A stretch of 64,000 nt of DNA from Streptococcus respiraculi (GCF_003595525.1 NZ_CP022680.1:956001-1020000); one strand, 5' to 3'. Counted from the first letter of the stretch, positions 1-9,200 are shown. Notes: generated by a model from the sequence alone, not told the origin. Program-made: numbers and translations.

Positions 1-372
1 AAAATGTTGGAGAAAAAGACTGGTATCATTATCAACATGTGCTCAATTGCCAGTTTCCTAGCAGGCGGTGGTGGTGCAGCCTATACGACCAGTAAGCATG
101 CCCTAGCAGGTTTTACCAAGCAGCTGGCGCTCGATTATGCAGACAAGGGCATTCAGATCTTTGGCTTAGCGCCAGGCGCTGTTAAAACAGCCATGACAGC
201 TAGTGACTTTGAAGAGGGCGGTCTAGCAGATTGGGTCGTAGCGGAAACGCCAATCAAGCGCTGGCTAGAGCCTGAAGAAATCGCAGATGTGACCCTCTTT
301 TTAGCAAGCGGAAGAGCAAGTGCCATGCAGGGAGAAATCCTTAAAATTGACGGCGGTTGGAGTTTGAAATAA
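1..372 (+). CDS. Short-chain dehydrogenase/reductase, 3' part (partial)
   Basis: Carboxy-terminal part of an SDR-family oxidoreductase. The frame is open back to base 1, so the 5' end lies outside the window. Visible are the catalytic Ser (NMCSIAS), the Tyr-x3-Lys pair (YTTSK), the following PGAVKT motif and a GGWSL carboxy end. The Rossmann glycine motif that would bind NAD(P) is not in the window. The general type is 3-oxoacyl-ACP reductase-like; the substrate cannot be read from the sequence. A hydrolase and a GNAT gene follow with a 19-base gap and then an overlap, which suggests one operon. Confidence 0.85.
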   Translation, partial: KMLEKKTGIIINMCSIASFLAGGGGAAYTTSKHALAGFTKQLALDYADKGIQIFGLAPGAVKTAMTASDFEEGGLADWVVAETPIKRWLEPEEIADVTLFLASGRASAMQGEILKIDGGWSLK

Positions 373-391
373 ATCAACTGAGGAAAAACAA

Positions 392-1306
392 ATGACAAAA
401 GTGACAAGGTGGCGTTTTGGGCTACGGCAAACCAGTGCGATTCTATGGGCAATCGATGAGCCAAAAGCAGTCGTTCAAATCGTGCACGGCATGATTGAGC
501 ATATTGAGCGATACGATGCCTTTGCCCGTTTTCTCAATCAAGCGGGTTATGCAGTGGTCGGTCACGACCATGTGGGGCATGGGAAAACGGCTCGTAAGCA
601 AGAAGACTACGGTGTCTTTCCAGATGACTGGCATACCTTGATTGAGGATGTGAGGAACCTGCAAGATGAGATAAAGACGTACTATTTAGATGTGCCTCTG
701 ATTATCATGGGACATTCCATGGGATCATACATTACGCGCCTGTATCTGGCGGAGTATGGTAAAGGGGTCACTGCCGGCATTCTCATGGGAACAGGTCAAG
801 AGCCCCTTGTGAAAACGAGAGCAGGAATCGCTCTAGTCACTATCTTAACAGCTATTCATGGACCTCTTTATCGTAGTAGTCTGGTTGAAGCAATGAGTAC
901 AGGCAGTTTTAACAAGCAGTTTGCACCAACGAAGACCAGTGCAGACTGGCTGACACGCGATGAAGAAGAGGTCGAAAAATACTTGATCAATCCGTATCAC
1001 CAATTCAGACCGACACTCAGTATGTACAAGGCTTTGTTTACCTTTGCCAACTATGCTGCGCAGACGACTTGGATAAATAGGATTCCAAAGGAGTTGCCGC
1101 TGCTTGTGATTTCAGGAGAGGCAGATCCTGTGGGCGCGTGTGGTAAAGGGGTCAAGCGTTTCTATGACCAGCTCCTCAAGGCAGGTGTTTCTCAGGTCAG
1201 CTTGACCTTGTACCCAGAAGCCCGTCATGAAATTCTCAATGAATGGAACAAGGAAGAAGTCATGCAAGACATTGTCAGCTGGCTAGACGGAGTGGTAGAG
1301 ATATGA
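392..1306 (+). CDS. Alpha/beta hydrolase (lysophospholipase/monoacylglycerol lipase-like)
   Basis: A 304-residue cytoplasmic serine hydrolase of the S33/monoglyceride-lipase type. The nucleophile elbow GHSMG places Ser109 as nucleophile. The oxyanion segment VHGMIEH is near residue 31, an acidic residue lies in GEADPVG, and the catalytic His is in ARHEILNE near the carboxy end. There is no signal peptide. The start has a purine-rich RBS (tgaggaaa) at good spacing. The stop overlaps the ATG of the next gene (ATGA), so translation is probably coupled. The natural ester substrate is unknown. Confidence 0.85.
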   Translation: MTKVTRWRFGLRQTSAILWAIDEPKAVVQIVHGMIEHIERYDAFARFLNQAGYAVVGHDHVGHGKTARKQEDYGVFPDDWHTLIEDVRNLQDEIKTYYLDVPLIIMGHSMGSYITRLYLAEYGKGVTAGILMGTGQEPLVKTRAGIALVTILTAIHGPLYRSSLVEAMSTGSFNKQFAPTKTSADWLTRDEEEVEKYLINPYHQFRPTLSMYKALFTFANYAAQTTWINRIPKELPLLVISGEADPVGACGKGVKRFYDQLLKAGVSQVSLTLYPEARHEILNEWNKEEVMQDIVSWLDGVVEI

Positions 1307-2043
1307 AAGAACACGCAGTAGAACCAATTGCTGCCTTTCAATCTTGGAAGAAAAATATGGTTCGCTATGGACTAGTGTCAGGGTTGGGGAGATTGTTTTC
1401 GGATGATAGCAAACGGAGTTTTCTCTATGACTTGGGAAATTTCCTCTTTCTAGCAGGCAGCAGTAATAAAACTCTTTGGACAACTTATCGAGATACGTAT
1501 GGGTTGAAGCATAAGATTATCATTTCTGAGGAAGCAGATTGGCAGGAGATGTTCCAACAAGAAACCAGCTTGAAGTGTTTTAATCGCTATGCTTTTCAGG
1601 CTCAAGCGGATGTTGATGTCGAGCACCTAGCTCAGCTTATACAAGCTCTTTCTCAACAGGCAGAGATACAGGCGATTGATTCAGAGATGTTTCAGCGTTT
1701 ACAAGATGAGGCTTGGTCTGAGGACTTAAAAGGCGCTTGGCAGACCTTTTCAGATTTTCAAGCTGCAGGTGGGTATGGATTCGTGGTTATATGTCAGGAA
1801 CGTGTCTGTGCAGGGATTTCTACTGGCTTGGTCTATCAGGGAGCGATTGAAATTGAGATTGCAACAGCTCCTAGTCATCGACGGCAAGGATTTGCCCGTA
1901 GTTTAGCGGCGCAGATGATGTTGGAATCGTGTCGGAGAGGGGTATTGCCCTTGTGGGATGCGCATAATGAAGCCTCGAAAAATTTAGCCGAACAACTTGG
2001 GTATCGCTTGATGACTGCCTACCCAGCTTATGAAGAAAAGTAG
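1303..2043 (+). CDS. GNAT-family N-acetyltransferase
   Basis: A 246-residue protein. The start at 1303 is chosen because it overlaps the previous stop as ATGA. The carboxy-terminal half carries a GNAT fold signature: a strand (IEIEIATAP) followed by the acetyl-CoA loop RRQGFARSL and a final strand with NLAEQLGYRL. The amino-terminal half (about 100 residues) is not recognisable and may be an extra acceptor-binding domain, as in the GNAT_acetyltran group. The acceptor is unknown. It lies in the same operon as the upstream hydrolase and the downstream ASCH gene. Confidence 0.75.
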   Translation: MKEHAVEPIAAFQSWKKNMVRYGLVSGLGRLFSDDSKRSFLYDLGNFLFLAGSSNKTLWTTYRDTYGLKHKIIISEEADWQEMFQQETSLKCFNRYAFQAQADVDVEHLAQLIQALSQQAEIQAIDSEMFQRLQDEAWSEDLKGAWQTFSDFQAAGGYGFVVICQERVCAGISTGLVYQGAIEIEIATAPSHRRQGFARSLAAQMMLESCRRGVLPLWDAHNEASKNLAEQLGYRLMTAYPAYEEK

Positions 2044-2052
2044 GGAGAAACT

Positions 2053-2493
2053 ATGACGGCAGAAGAAATATGGGCGGCTTACCGCCTTGTCAATCCTCAG
2101 ATTGGAGAGGAGATAGATGCTTGGCAATTTGGTGTTGAGCCAGACTTGCTCGCAGACTTGGTCTTGAGCGGGGAAAAGACAGCAACAGCATCAGCCTATG
2201 AATTATACGAGATAGAAAAGGAACCTCTTCCTCAAGTTGGGGAGTTTGATGTGATTTTAAACAGTCGGAATGAGGCGATTTGTGTGATTGAAACGACCAA
2301 GGTGGAACTTTGTCCATTCAATCAAGTGTCAGCAGAACACGCCTTTAAAGAAGGAGAGGGCGATAAATCCCTTGCCTACTGGCGCAAGGTGCATGAAGAA
2401 ATATTCACCGAATGGTTACTGGAAGCAGGGTTAGAGTTTTCACCAAAGAGTTTGGTTGTGTTGGAAGAGTTTAAAGTCGTTTATCCTCTATAG
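2053..2493 (+). CDS. ASCH domain protein
   Basis: A 146-residue protein with an ASCH domain. It shows the GEKTATAS motif near residues 38-45, the conserved acidic/aromatic core (EFDVILNSRNEAICVIETT) and the late YWRKVHEEIF helix typical of the YqfB/ASCH group. ASCH domains resemble PUA RNA-binding domains, and some members act as nucleoside amidohydrolases or RNases; the role here is not known. The RBS is agggag. A terminator hairpin follows, so this is the last gene of the first operon. Confidence 0.75.
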   Translation: MTAEEIWAAYRLVNPQIGEEIDAWQFGVEPDLLADLVLSGEKTATASAYELYEIEKEPLPQVGEFDVILNSRNEAICVIETTKVELCPFNQVSAEHAFKEGEGDKSLAYWRKVHEEIFTEWLLEAGLEFSPKSLVVLEEFKVVYPL

Positions 2494-2505
2494 TTGCTCA
2501 ATGAG

Positions 2506-2536
2506 ATCCTTTTCTGTATCAGAAAGGGATTTTTTA
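2506..2536 (+). terminator. Rho-independent terminator
   Basis: Ten-base stem (atccttttct / agaaagggat, one G-T pair) with a five-base loop followed by a run of T. It closes the operon ending with the ASCH gene. Confidence 0.8.
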
Positions 2537-2587
2537 GGGGTCTGAAGAGCGTAAGGACGGTCATGGCTTTATTGACACTCGAAAATA

Positions 2588-2596
2588 TGCTATAAT
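2588..2596 (+). promoter_or_regulatory. Extended -10 promoter of glmU operon
   Basis: TGC followed by TATAAT at 2591-2596. A TTGACA at 2572-2577 is only 13 bases upstream, too close for a normal -35, so the extended -10 probably carries the promoter. Confidence 0.65.
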
Positions 2597-2613
2597 AGGA
2601 GCGACAATACTAG

Positions 2614-4008
<1,395 letters not shown>

Positions 4009-4016
4009 GAGCTGTC

Positions 4017-4559
4017 ATGAAATTTGAAGAAAAGACCATCAATCGGAGAGAGATTTTTAAAGGACATATCTTTGACGTTGTCGTGGACGATGTAGCGCTT
4101 CCTATGGGGGGAGAAGCCAAGCGGGAATTGATTTTCCACAAGGGAGCAGTCTGCGTATTGGCGGTCACGCCTGAGGATAAGGTAATCTTGGTCAAACAGT
4201 ACCGCAAGGCGATTGAGGCGACCAGTTATGAAATCCCTGCAGGAAAGCTGGAAGTTGGAGAAAATGCGGATCCAATGGCAGCAGCCCTTCGTGAACTTGA
4301 AGAAGAAACAGGCTATACAGGTGATTTGGAACTCTTGTACGATTTTTACTCGGCGATTGGTTTTTGCAATGAGCGCTTGCGCCTCTACGTGGCAAAAAAT
4401 CTAGTTAAGGTTGAAAATCCCCGTCCTATGGACGATGACGAAGTGATTGAAGTCTATCATGTGAGCCTAGATGAAGCACTTGGGTTGATTGCAAGTGGCG
4501 ATATTTGTGATGCCAAGACGATTATTGCGATTCAGCAGTTACAATTGATGAGAAGGTAG
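4017..4559 (+). CDS. Nudix hydrolase, ADP-ribose pyrophosphatase type
   Basis: A 180-residue nudix enzyme. The nudix box runs from about residue 76 to 98 (G-x5-E ... RELEEETG), with the metal-binding glutamates in REL-EEE. The family uses ADP-ribose and other nucleoside diphosphate sugars. The RBS is aggagctgtc before ATG. It starts 8 bases after glmU and is followed 8 bases later by macP, so the three are cotranscribed. The exact substrate is inferred from overall similarity to NudF/YqkG-type proteins. Confidence 0.88.
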   Translation: MKFEEKTINRREIFKGHIFDVVVDDVALPMGGEAKRELIFHKGAVCVLAVTPEDKVILVKQYRKAIEATSYEIPAGKLEVGENADPMAAALRELEEETGYTGDLELLYDFYSAIGFCNERLRLYVAKNLVKVENPRPMDDDEVIEVYHVSLDEALGLIASGDICDAKTIIAIQQLQLMRR

Positions 4560-4567
4560 GACGGACC

Positions 4568-4897
4568 ATGAGGAAGCCCTTATTAACAGATGAATTGTTG
4601 GAAGAGCTGGAAGGAAAAAAGAGACCTTCTCGTTCGCAACGCTTCGGTTATTATGATGATGATCCTGAAGAGGAGTTTGACGATGTAGTTGAATTTGATG
4701 CAGTAGATGAGTGGGAAGACGAGTATACAGGCTATCGTGAAGGCTATACCCATCGGATTCCTGTCGATGCTTCGATTATCAAAAGTCGCCGTATTGAGAC
4801 TGTTAAGCGAGAAGAATTTCGCAGCAAAATCAATAAAATCCTCTTTTGGGTAGTGCTTCTGGTCATTCTTTTCCTCATCGCCGTCTTTTTTTGGTAA
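4568..4897 (+). CDS. macP: MacP-like cofactor of class A PBP2a
   Basis: A 109-residue bitopic membrane protein. The amino-terminal part is soluble, with the MRKPLLTDE start typical of MacP and a very acidic middle section (DDDPEEEFDDVVEFDA). One hydrophobic segment (ILFWVVLLVILFLIAVFFW) forms the extreme carboxy end, so the bulk faces the cytoplasm. In S. pneumoniae MacP is a midcell-located activator of PBP2a and a target of the StkP kinase; that role is transferred here by similarity and identical gene context (glmU, nudix, macP, mtnN). Confidence 0.82.
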   Translation: MRKPLLTDELLEELEGKKRPSRSQRFGYYDDDPEEEFDDVVEFDAVDEWEDEYTGYREGYTHRIPVDASIIKSRRIETVKREEFRSKINKILFWVVLLVILFLIAVFFW

Positions 4898-4915
4898 GGA
4901 GTTAAAAGAGCTTAG

Positions 4916-5599
4916 ATGAAATTTGGAATTATTGCAGCCATGCCCGAAGAATTGAAGACTTTGGTCGAACATCTTGAGCATGGGAAAGAGCAGGTTGTCC
5001 TAGGACGGACCTACTATACAGGGAGCATAGGCCAACATGAAGTGGTTCTGATCCAATCCGGTGTCGGAAAGGTCATGTCTGCCATGTCTGTTGCCCTGTT
5101 AGCTCAGCAGTTTCAGGTGGACGTGATTGTCAATACTGGGTCAGCTGGTGCTATTGCAGACGGGATTGCCATTGGTGATGTGGTCATTGCCCAACAACTT
5201 GCCTATCACGATGTGGACTTGACAGCCTTTGGCTATGAATACGGTCAGATGTCTGCTCAGCCCTTGTACTTTGAAGCAGATAAAGACTTGGTTGCGCAGA
5301 TGCAGCAGATTCTTTCTCGAGAGGAGACAAGAGTACACTTAGGCTTGATTGCAACGGGGGATAGCTTCATTGCAGGTCAAGACAAGATTGCGGCGATTAA
5401 AGCGCATTTCCCTAATGTTTTAGCCGTTGAAATGGAAGGAGCAGCTATTGCCCAAGCAGCGCAGAGTGTCGGCCTGCCATTTCTTGTTATCCGTGCCATG
5501 AGTGATACCGCTCAAGGAGATGCGAATATCACCTTTGATGAATTCATCATCGAAGCAGGAAAACGCTCAGCTCAGGCCTTGATTCGATTATTGAAATAA
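4916..5599 (+). CDS. mtnN: 5'-methylthioadenosine/S-adenosylhomocysteine nucleosidase
   Basis: A 227-residue nucleosidase that cleaves adenine from SAH and MTA and so feeds the activated methyl cycle and LuxS. Expected catalytic residues are present at the numbering seen in E. coli: Glu12 (PEE), Glu174 (VEMEGAA) and Asp197 (AMSDTA). The NTGSAGAI ribose/phosphate loop is at residues 73-80. It is the last gene of the glmU operon and is followed by a terminator. Confidence 0.95.
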   Translation: MKFGIIAAMPEELKTLVEHLEHGKEQVVLGRTYYTGSIGQHEVVLIQSGVGKVMSAMSVALLAQQFQVDVIVNTGSAGAIADGIAIGDVVIAQQLAYHDVDLTAFGYEYGQMSAQPLYFEADKDLVAQMQQILSREETRVHLGLIATGDSFIAGQDKIAAIKAHFPNVLAVEMEGAAIAQAAQSVGLPFLVIRAMSDTAQGDANITFDEFIIEAGKRSAQALIRLLK

Positions 5600-5607
5600 A
5601 TAAGTAG

Positions 5608-5635
5608 GAGCCGAGCGATTTGCTCAGGCTCTTTT
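5608..5635 (+). terminator. Terminator after mtnN
   Basis: Stem gagccgagc / gctcaggctc with one bulged base, then TTTT. Confidence 0.75.
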
Positions 5636-5639
5636 AAGA

Positions 5640-5845
5640 TTCCCTTTCGGTACTCATTATGATAGAGGTAAACAAGGCACCCTCTATCTCAAGACAGAGA
5701 GAACTGGTATTTAAGGAACATCCCAGTCTCTGGACGAAGAGAACAATTTCACCAGTAGACCATCTTTTTCCTAGTAAGCGGAGCACTGAAACAGAGCTCT
5801 TATAGTCAAAGGCAGGATGGATGGCGCGCTTGAAGCCACACCAAA
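5640..5845 (+). ncRNA. Structured, T-box-like relic (tentative)
   Basis: There is no gene in this 260-base gap, but the order of elements recalls a T-box leader. AGAGA and CTGG at 5695-5707 pair with CCAGTCTCT; CTAGTAAGCGGAGC follows; then a hairpin gagc..ctgaaacag..gctc; then AGGATGGATGGCGCG, which resembles the T-box sequence AGGGTGGNACCGCG. No aminoacyl-tRNA or amino-acid gene follows: the next gene is convergent. It may be an orphan leader whose gene was lost, or a chance resemblance. Confidence 0.3.
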
Positions 5846-5847
5846 AA

Positions 5848-5899
5848 AATGAACAAGATAAGACCCTTCAATATTTGAAGTCTTATCTTGTTCATTTTT
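5848..5899. terminator. Bidirectional terminator
   Basis: Long stem (atgaacaagataagac / gtcttatcttgttcat) with A-run before and T-run after, lying between the + strand leader-like region and the 3' end of the - strand cyclophilin gene. Confidence 0.85.
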
Positions 5900-6691
5900 T
5901 TATTTATTCATATCCTTTAAAATTTCAATGGTTTCAATCGTGATGTCTGTTTTTGGTTTGTCCTTTTCGCCGGTTTCAGTGGCTGCGATTTTATCGACAA
6001 CATCCATACCCTCGATGACTTGCCCAAAGACGGTATAGCCACCGTCGAGGCTCGGATTTCCGCCGTTTTTATAGGCTTCTTTGATTTTAGCAGGGTACTT
6101 GCTGGAATCAAGCTGGCCAGAAGCATCTTTAGTATTTTGGTTGATGAAGAATTGGCTGCCATTGGTATTTGGTCCCGCATTTGCCATAGAAAGTGCACCG
6201 CGGATATTGTAGAGAAAGGCAGAAATTTCATTGTTAAAGCCATTTCCCTTATCAATACTCTCGTCCTTACCAGCCCAAATGGATTCACCACCTGTGCCTG
6301 TTCCTTTTGGATCACCACCTTGAATCATGAAGCCATTGATAACCCGGTGGAAGATGACGCCATTGTAGTAGCCTTCTTTTGCGTGGGTCAGGAAATTTTC
6401 GACAGCAAGAGGTGCTTGCTCTGGAAAGAGTTTCAACTTGATATCGCCTTGACTTGTCTTGATGAGGACAGCAGCTTCATTGTCTGCAATTTCAGTGGAT
6501 AATTGCGGGAAGCTAGCGTCGGGATTGTTAATGGCGTAGGCCAAATCCTTGGCATACTGGCTAGATGCTGTCGTGTCTGAGCTGGATGCAGGTGTTGAAG
6601 TGTTGGTTGACGAAGCCGAAGTTGTTGTGTTATTCGCACAAGCAGTGAGCACTAGGCTAGCAGCTAGGGCAAGTAATAGTCGTTTTTTCAT
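5900..6691 (-). CDS. Cyclophilin-type peptidyl-prolyl isomerase lipoprotein
   Basis: A 263-residue exported PPIase. The start at 6691 is chosen because it has a good RBS (aggaaagg) and gives a clean lipoprotein signal with lipobox LTAC (Cys18). A Ser/Thr-rich linker (about 20-50) precedes the cyclophilin domain, seen from FHRVINGFMIQGGD, GTGGESIW, LSMANAGPNTNGSQFFI and GGYTVFGQV. It should assist folding of secreted proteins at the membrane surface. The same type of protein in S. pneumoniae is SlrA. It is transcribed alone, from the promoter at 6723-6751. Confidence 0.9.
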   Translation of the reverse strand: MKKRLLLALAASLVLTACANNTTTSASSTNTSTPASSSDTTASSQYAKDLAYAINNPDASFPQLSTEIADNEAAVLIKTSQGDIKLKLFPEQAPLAVENFLTHAKEGYYNGVIFHRVINGFMIQGGDPKGTGTGGESIWAGKDESIDKGNGFNNEISAFLYNIRGALSMANAGPNTNGSQFFINQNTKDASGQLDSSKYPAKIKEAYKNGGNPSLDGGYTVFGQVIEGMDVVDKIAATETGEKDKPKTDITIETIEILKDMNK

Positions 6692-6722
6692 AGGATTCCT
6701 TTCCTGTTTATGGATTACTCCT

Positions 6723-6751
6723 ATTGTAGCACGAATTTCTCTCTTTTTCAA
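6723..6751 (-). promoter_or_regulatory. Promoter of cyclophilin lipoprotein gene
   Basis: On the minus strand: -35 TTGAAA, 17-base spacer, extended -10 TGC-TACAAT. Confidence 0.7.
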
Positions 6752-6785
6752 AAACCGCATAATGGTATTCGTTTTAAGCAGAATT

Positions 6786-6794
6786 TGGTATAAT
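6786..6794 (+). promoter_or_regulatory. Extended -10 promoter
   Basis: TGG-TATAAT 33 bases before the ATG of the DUF2500-like gene. Confidence 0.6.
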
Positions 6795-6826
6795 AATAGA
6801 TAGAATTAGGAAAGGCGGATGTAGAT

Positions 6827-7162
6827 ATGGAAATGTTTTGGTTGTTTCCTATTTGGTTTTGGATACCCTTTACGATTATTGTGGGCATTATCCTATGGCG
6901 ACTGGGCAAATTACTTTTTGAAGCCCTGCGAAACAATGCTGTTCCGCAGGAATTTCGTACAGCTAAGTTGATTGGCAAGCGGACCCACATTGGTGGTGGT
7001 AACCATGCCTACACTGCCTACTACTTGGCATTTGAATTGGAGAGTGGGGAGCGCAGAGAATTTCGGGTGAGTAGCAAGGCCTATGCCTTGTCTGCTGAAG
7101 GTGATAAGGGTGAATTAGCCTTTCAAGGGACACGGTTTCTTGATTTTAAGAGGATTGGCTAG
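6827..7162 (+). CDS. DUF2500-like membrane-anchored protein
   Basis: A 111-residue protein. The first 30 residues form one transmembrane segment (FPIWFWIPFTIIVGIILW). The rest is a small soluble beta-rich domain with THIGGGNHAYTAYYLAFELESGERREF, as in DUF2500. The function of this family is not known. The RBS is aaaggcgg. The next gene follows after 42 bases and may be cotranscribed. Confidence 0.65.
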   Translation: MEMFWLFPIWFWIPFTIIVGIILWRLGKLLFEALRNNAVPQEFRTAKLIGKRTHIGGGNHAYTAYYLAFELESGERREFRVSSKAYALSAEGDKGELAFQGTRFLDFKRIG

Positions 7163-7204
7163 GAAATATAGTAGAAATAGACAGTAAGTGAGGAAAGATA
7201 CGAT

Positions 7205-7744
7205 ATGACAGTAGAAGAGCGGGTAAGAGAACTTTACAAGGACCATGCTCGTATGCCCTATATTGCTCCAGAGCGTGATTTGGCGACATGGCTACTGGAT
7301 GCGAAGCCTGTTCCCAAGCGGAATATGGAACCTTTAGCAGACGGATTATTGGCAGGGGACATCATCCTTTTGTGGCGGATTCAGTTTGATACCTTTACGA
7401 CAGAATCTGTCTTCCCTAAGTATTTTGAGTATACCTATGGGATTGATGCGCCCAAACACTTGGAATATTTAGCCGAAAATGGCTATGTCCATCTGGAGTC
7501 TGCTTTTGATTCGCTAGATCATCTCAATGCGACCATGAAGAAAAACATTCTCAAACAGAAGGGCATTACAGGTCTCTCCAAAATGAAAGCGGCAGACTTG
7601 AATCTTGCTTTAGCAGAATATTTTTCAGAAGAAGAATTAGCCCAAACGTTTAGTGTGCGTGGTTATAAATTGACCGAAAAGGGTGTCGCAGCTCTTGTGG
7701 CTAATCCAGAAGTCATTGATCGTCATCCTAAGAAGAAATTTTAG
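7205..7744 (+). CDS. Hypothetical protein, SAP-like segment
   Basis: A 179-residue soluble protein not recognised with certainty. It has a short basic helical segment (KQKGITGLSKMKAADLNLAL, about residues 117-137) resembling a SAP-type helix-turn-helix motif, followed by a winged-helix-like stretch (RGYKLTEKGVAALVAN). The RBS gaggaaag is well placed. No signal peptide or membrane segment is visible. A weak hairpin follows the stop. Confidence 0.6.
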   Translation: MTVEERVRELYKDHARMPYIAPERDLATWLLDAKPVPKRNMEPLADGLLAGDIILLWRIQFDTFTTESVFPKYFEYTYGIDAPKHLEYLAENGYVHLESAFDSLDHLNATMKKNILKQKGITGLSKMKAADLNLALAEYFSEEELAQTFSVRGYKLTEKGVAALVANPEVIDRHPKKKF

Positions 7745-7751
7745 TATGAAG

Positions 7752-7784
7752 CCTGGCCCTTAGGGGTCAGTTTTATGGTATAAT
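7752..7784 (+). promoter_or_regulatory. Terminator-like hairpin overlapping the pspC-like promoter
   Basis: Hairpin ctggccc / ggggtcag followed by TTTT (7752-7774), directly abutting an extended -10 TGG-TATAAT (7776-7784). Confidence 0.5.
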
Positions 7785-7816
7785 AGCTACAAATAGAAGA
7801 AAAGGAGAGGAAAGAG

Positions 7817-8032
7817 ATGCAAAAACGATTGATGCGGGATATGAAAGATGTCAAAATTGCAGGAGTCTGCTCAGGGATTGCCAAGTATTTTGGTATTGAT
7901 CCAACACTGGTTCGTGTAATCTGGGGGATTTTAGCCGTTGCCTACGGCTTTGGGATTATTCCTTACTTAATTTGCTGGTGGGTGATGCCGATTGATAATG
8001 GGCAAGACGATGATCAGGAAATTATTTTTTAA
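7817..8032 (+). CDS. PspC-domain small membrane protein
   Basis: A 71-residue protein consisting of one PspC domain: the basic amino-terminal helix, AGVCSGIAKYFGIDPTLVR, a hydrophobic segment (VIWGILAVAYGFGIIPYLICWWVMP) and a short acidic tail. PspC-domain proteins are linked to envelope stress sensing; here there is no psp operon beside it. The RBS is aaggagagg. Monocistronic, with its own promoter and a terminator at 8132. Confidence 0.85.
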   Translation: MQKRLMRDMKDVKIAGVCSGIAKYFGIDPTLVRVIWGILAVAYGFGIIPYLICWWVMPIDNGQDDDQEIIF

Positions 8033-8044
8033 GAAAGAAGTGAT

Positions 8045-8061
8045 GTAACATTTTATGTTAC
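8045..8061. promoter_or_regulatory. Perfect inverted repeat GTAACAT-N3-ATGTTAC
   Basis: A 7-base perfect inverted repeat upstream of the LysM gene. It contains two TGTWAC hexamers like the WalR/VicR box, but the spacing is 6 rather than the usual 5 bases, so the regulator is uncertain. It could also be a binding site for another dimeric factor. Confidence 0.4.
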
Positions 8062-8131
8062 AATAAGATGACAGAAAACACAGATAGATGACAAGTATTT
8101 CTGTTTGTAACAGTCAAAATACAGTTTCATG

Positions 8132-8160
8132 AAAAAGGCTTAAAAAGCCTTTTTTGTTTT
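8132..8160 (+). terminator. Rho-independent terminator
   Basis: Stem aaaaaggct / agccttttt with a 5-base loop and a T-rich tail. Confidence 0.75.
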
Positions 8161-8168
8161 CAAAATTG

Positions 8169-8177
8169 TGGTAAGAT
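8169..8177 (+). promoter_or_regulatory. Extended -10 promoter of LysM gene
   Basis: TGG-TAAGAT, 30 bases before the ATG at 8207. Confidence 0.5.
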
Positions 8178-8206
8178 GTCTCTATCACAAAGAAAAGGAA
8201 GAAATT

Positions 8207-9190
8207 ATGTCTTTAACATTAACGAAAAAAACACTTTTAGTTTCAACCCTAGCTCTCTCGCTTTTTACAGCGACGGCCCAAGCCGATGAATGGATGCCCA
8301 TTTGGACAGCGCGTTCTGTGGAAGAAATCAAGGCTGATATGATGGCACATGACGATAAACAGACCTATGTTATCAAGTATGGGGATACGCTCAGTGCTAT
8401 TGCCCAAGCTCTAAACGTTGATATGTCTGTCTTAGCACAGGTCAATCAAATCGCAAATATCAATCTTATCTTCCCAGATACGACCTTAACAGTGACGACT
8501 AATTCTCAAGAAGAAGTCACTTCAATTGAAATTCAAGCTCCTCAAAGCGAAGAAACAGAGGAGACAGCCTCAGCAACTGTAGATTTAGATAAGCAGCAAG
8601 TAGTTGTTGACGATCAAGTGATTCCAATTGAAGATGATACAGCGCAAACAGAGGCACCTTCAACAGGTGCTACACCATCAGATTCAGGAGATACAAATCC
8701 AGCATCAGCTGATCAACCAGCAGCTGAACCAGCACCAGTTGCAGAAGCACCAAGTACGGAAACACCCCAGGCAGTCGCTCCAACGCCAGCTGCTCCAGCA
8801 AACAATGCGTCAGACTTTGCAAGCATTGCTGCTGCCAATCCTGCCAATGCAGGGCTTCAACCGCAGACGGCAGCCTTTAAAGAAGAAGTGGCAAGTATCT
8901 ATGGCATTACCTCCTTTAGTCTCTACCGTCCAGGAGACAGCGGAGACCACGGTAAGGGGCTCGCAGTTGACTTTATGGTAGGAAACAATGCAGGTTTGGG
9001 TGATCAGGTAGCAAACTATGCTATTCAGCAAATGGGAAATAAAAATATTTCGTACATTATTTGGAAGCAACGTTTTTATGCACCGTATCCAAACATCTAT
9101 GGACCAGCCAATACTTGGAACCTCATGCCAGACCGAGGCAGCATCACAGAAAACCACTATGACCATGTTCACGTATCGATGAATCCTTAA
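8207..9190 (+). CDS. Secreted LysM protein with LAS-peptidase-like C-terminal domain
   Basis: A 327-residue secreted wall protein. The start at 8207 gives a good RBS (aaaggaagaa) and a signal peptide ending at AQA-26. A LysM domain lies at about 53-96 (YVIKYGDTLSAIAQALNV), then a Glu- and then Pro/Ala-rich linker (about 105-215). The last 110 residues contain GDHGKGLAVDF and HYDHVHVSM, arranged like the Zn ligands (H, D, H) of LAS-type D-Ala-D-Ala metallopeptidases and the ARB-07466-like domain. A role in peptidoglycan binding and perhaps cleavage is inferred, not shown. Confidence 0.8.
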   Translation: MSLTLTKKTLLVSTLALSLFTATAQADEWMPIWTARSVEEIKADMMAHDDKQTYVIKYGDTLSAIAQALNVDMSVLAQVNQIANINLIFPDTTLTVTTNSQEEVTSIEIQAPQSEETEETASATVDLDKQQVVVDDQVIPIEDDTAQTEAPSTGATPSDSGDTNPASADQPAAEPAPVAEAPSTETPQAVAPTPAAPANNASDFASIAAANPANAGLQPQTAAFKEEVASIYGITSFSLYRPGDSGDHGKGLAVDFMVGNNAGLGDQVANYAIQQMGNKNISYIIWKQRFYAPYPNIYGPANTWNLMPDRGSITENHYDHVHVSMNP

Positions 9191-9200
9191 CGGTATAACA

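Noticed and set aside
2572..2577. TTGACA as the -35 of the glmU promoter
   Set aside because: Only 13 bases separate it from TATAAT; the extended -10 explains the promoter better.
8628..8981. Plus-strand frame rich in Gln/His inside the LysM gene
   Set aside because: Shadow of the Ala/Pro-rich linker of the real gene; no start signal.
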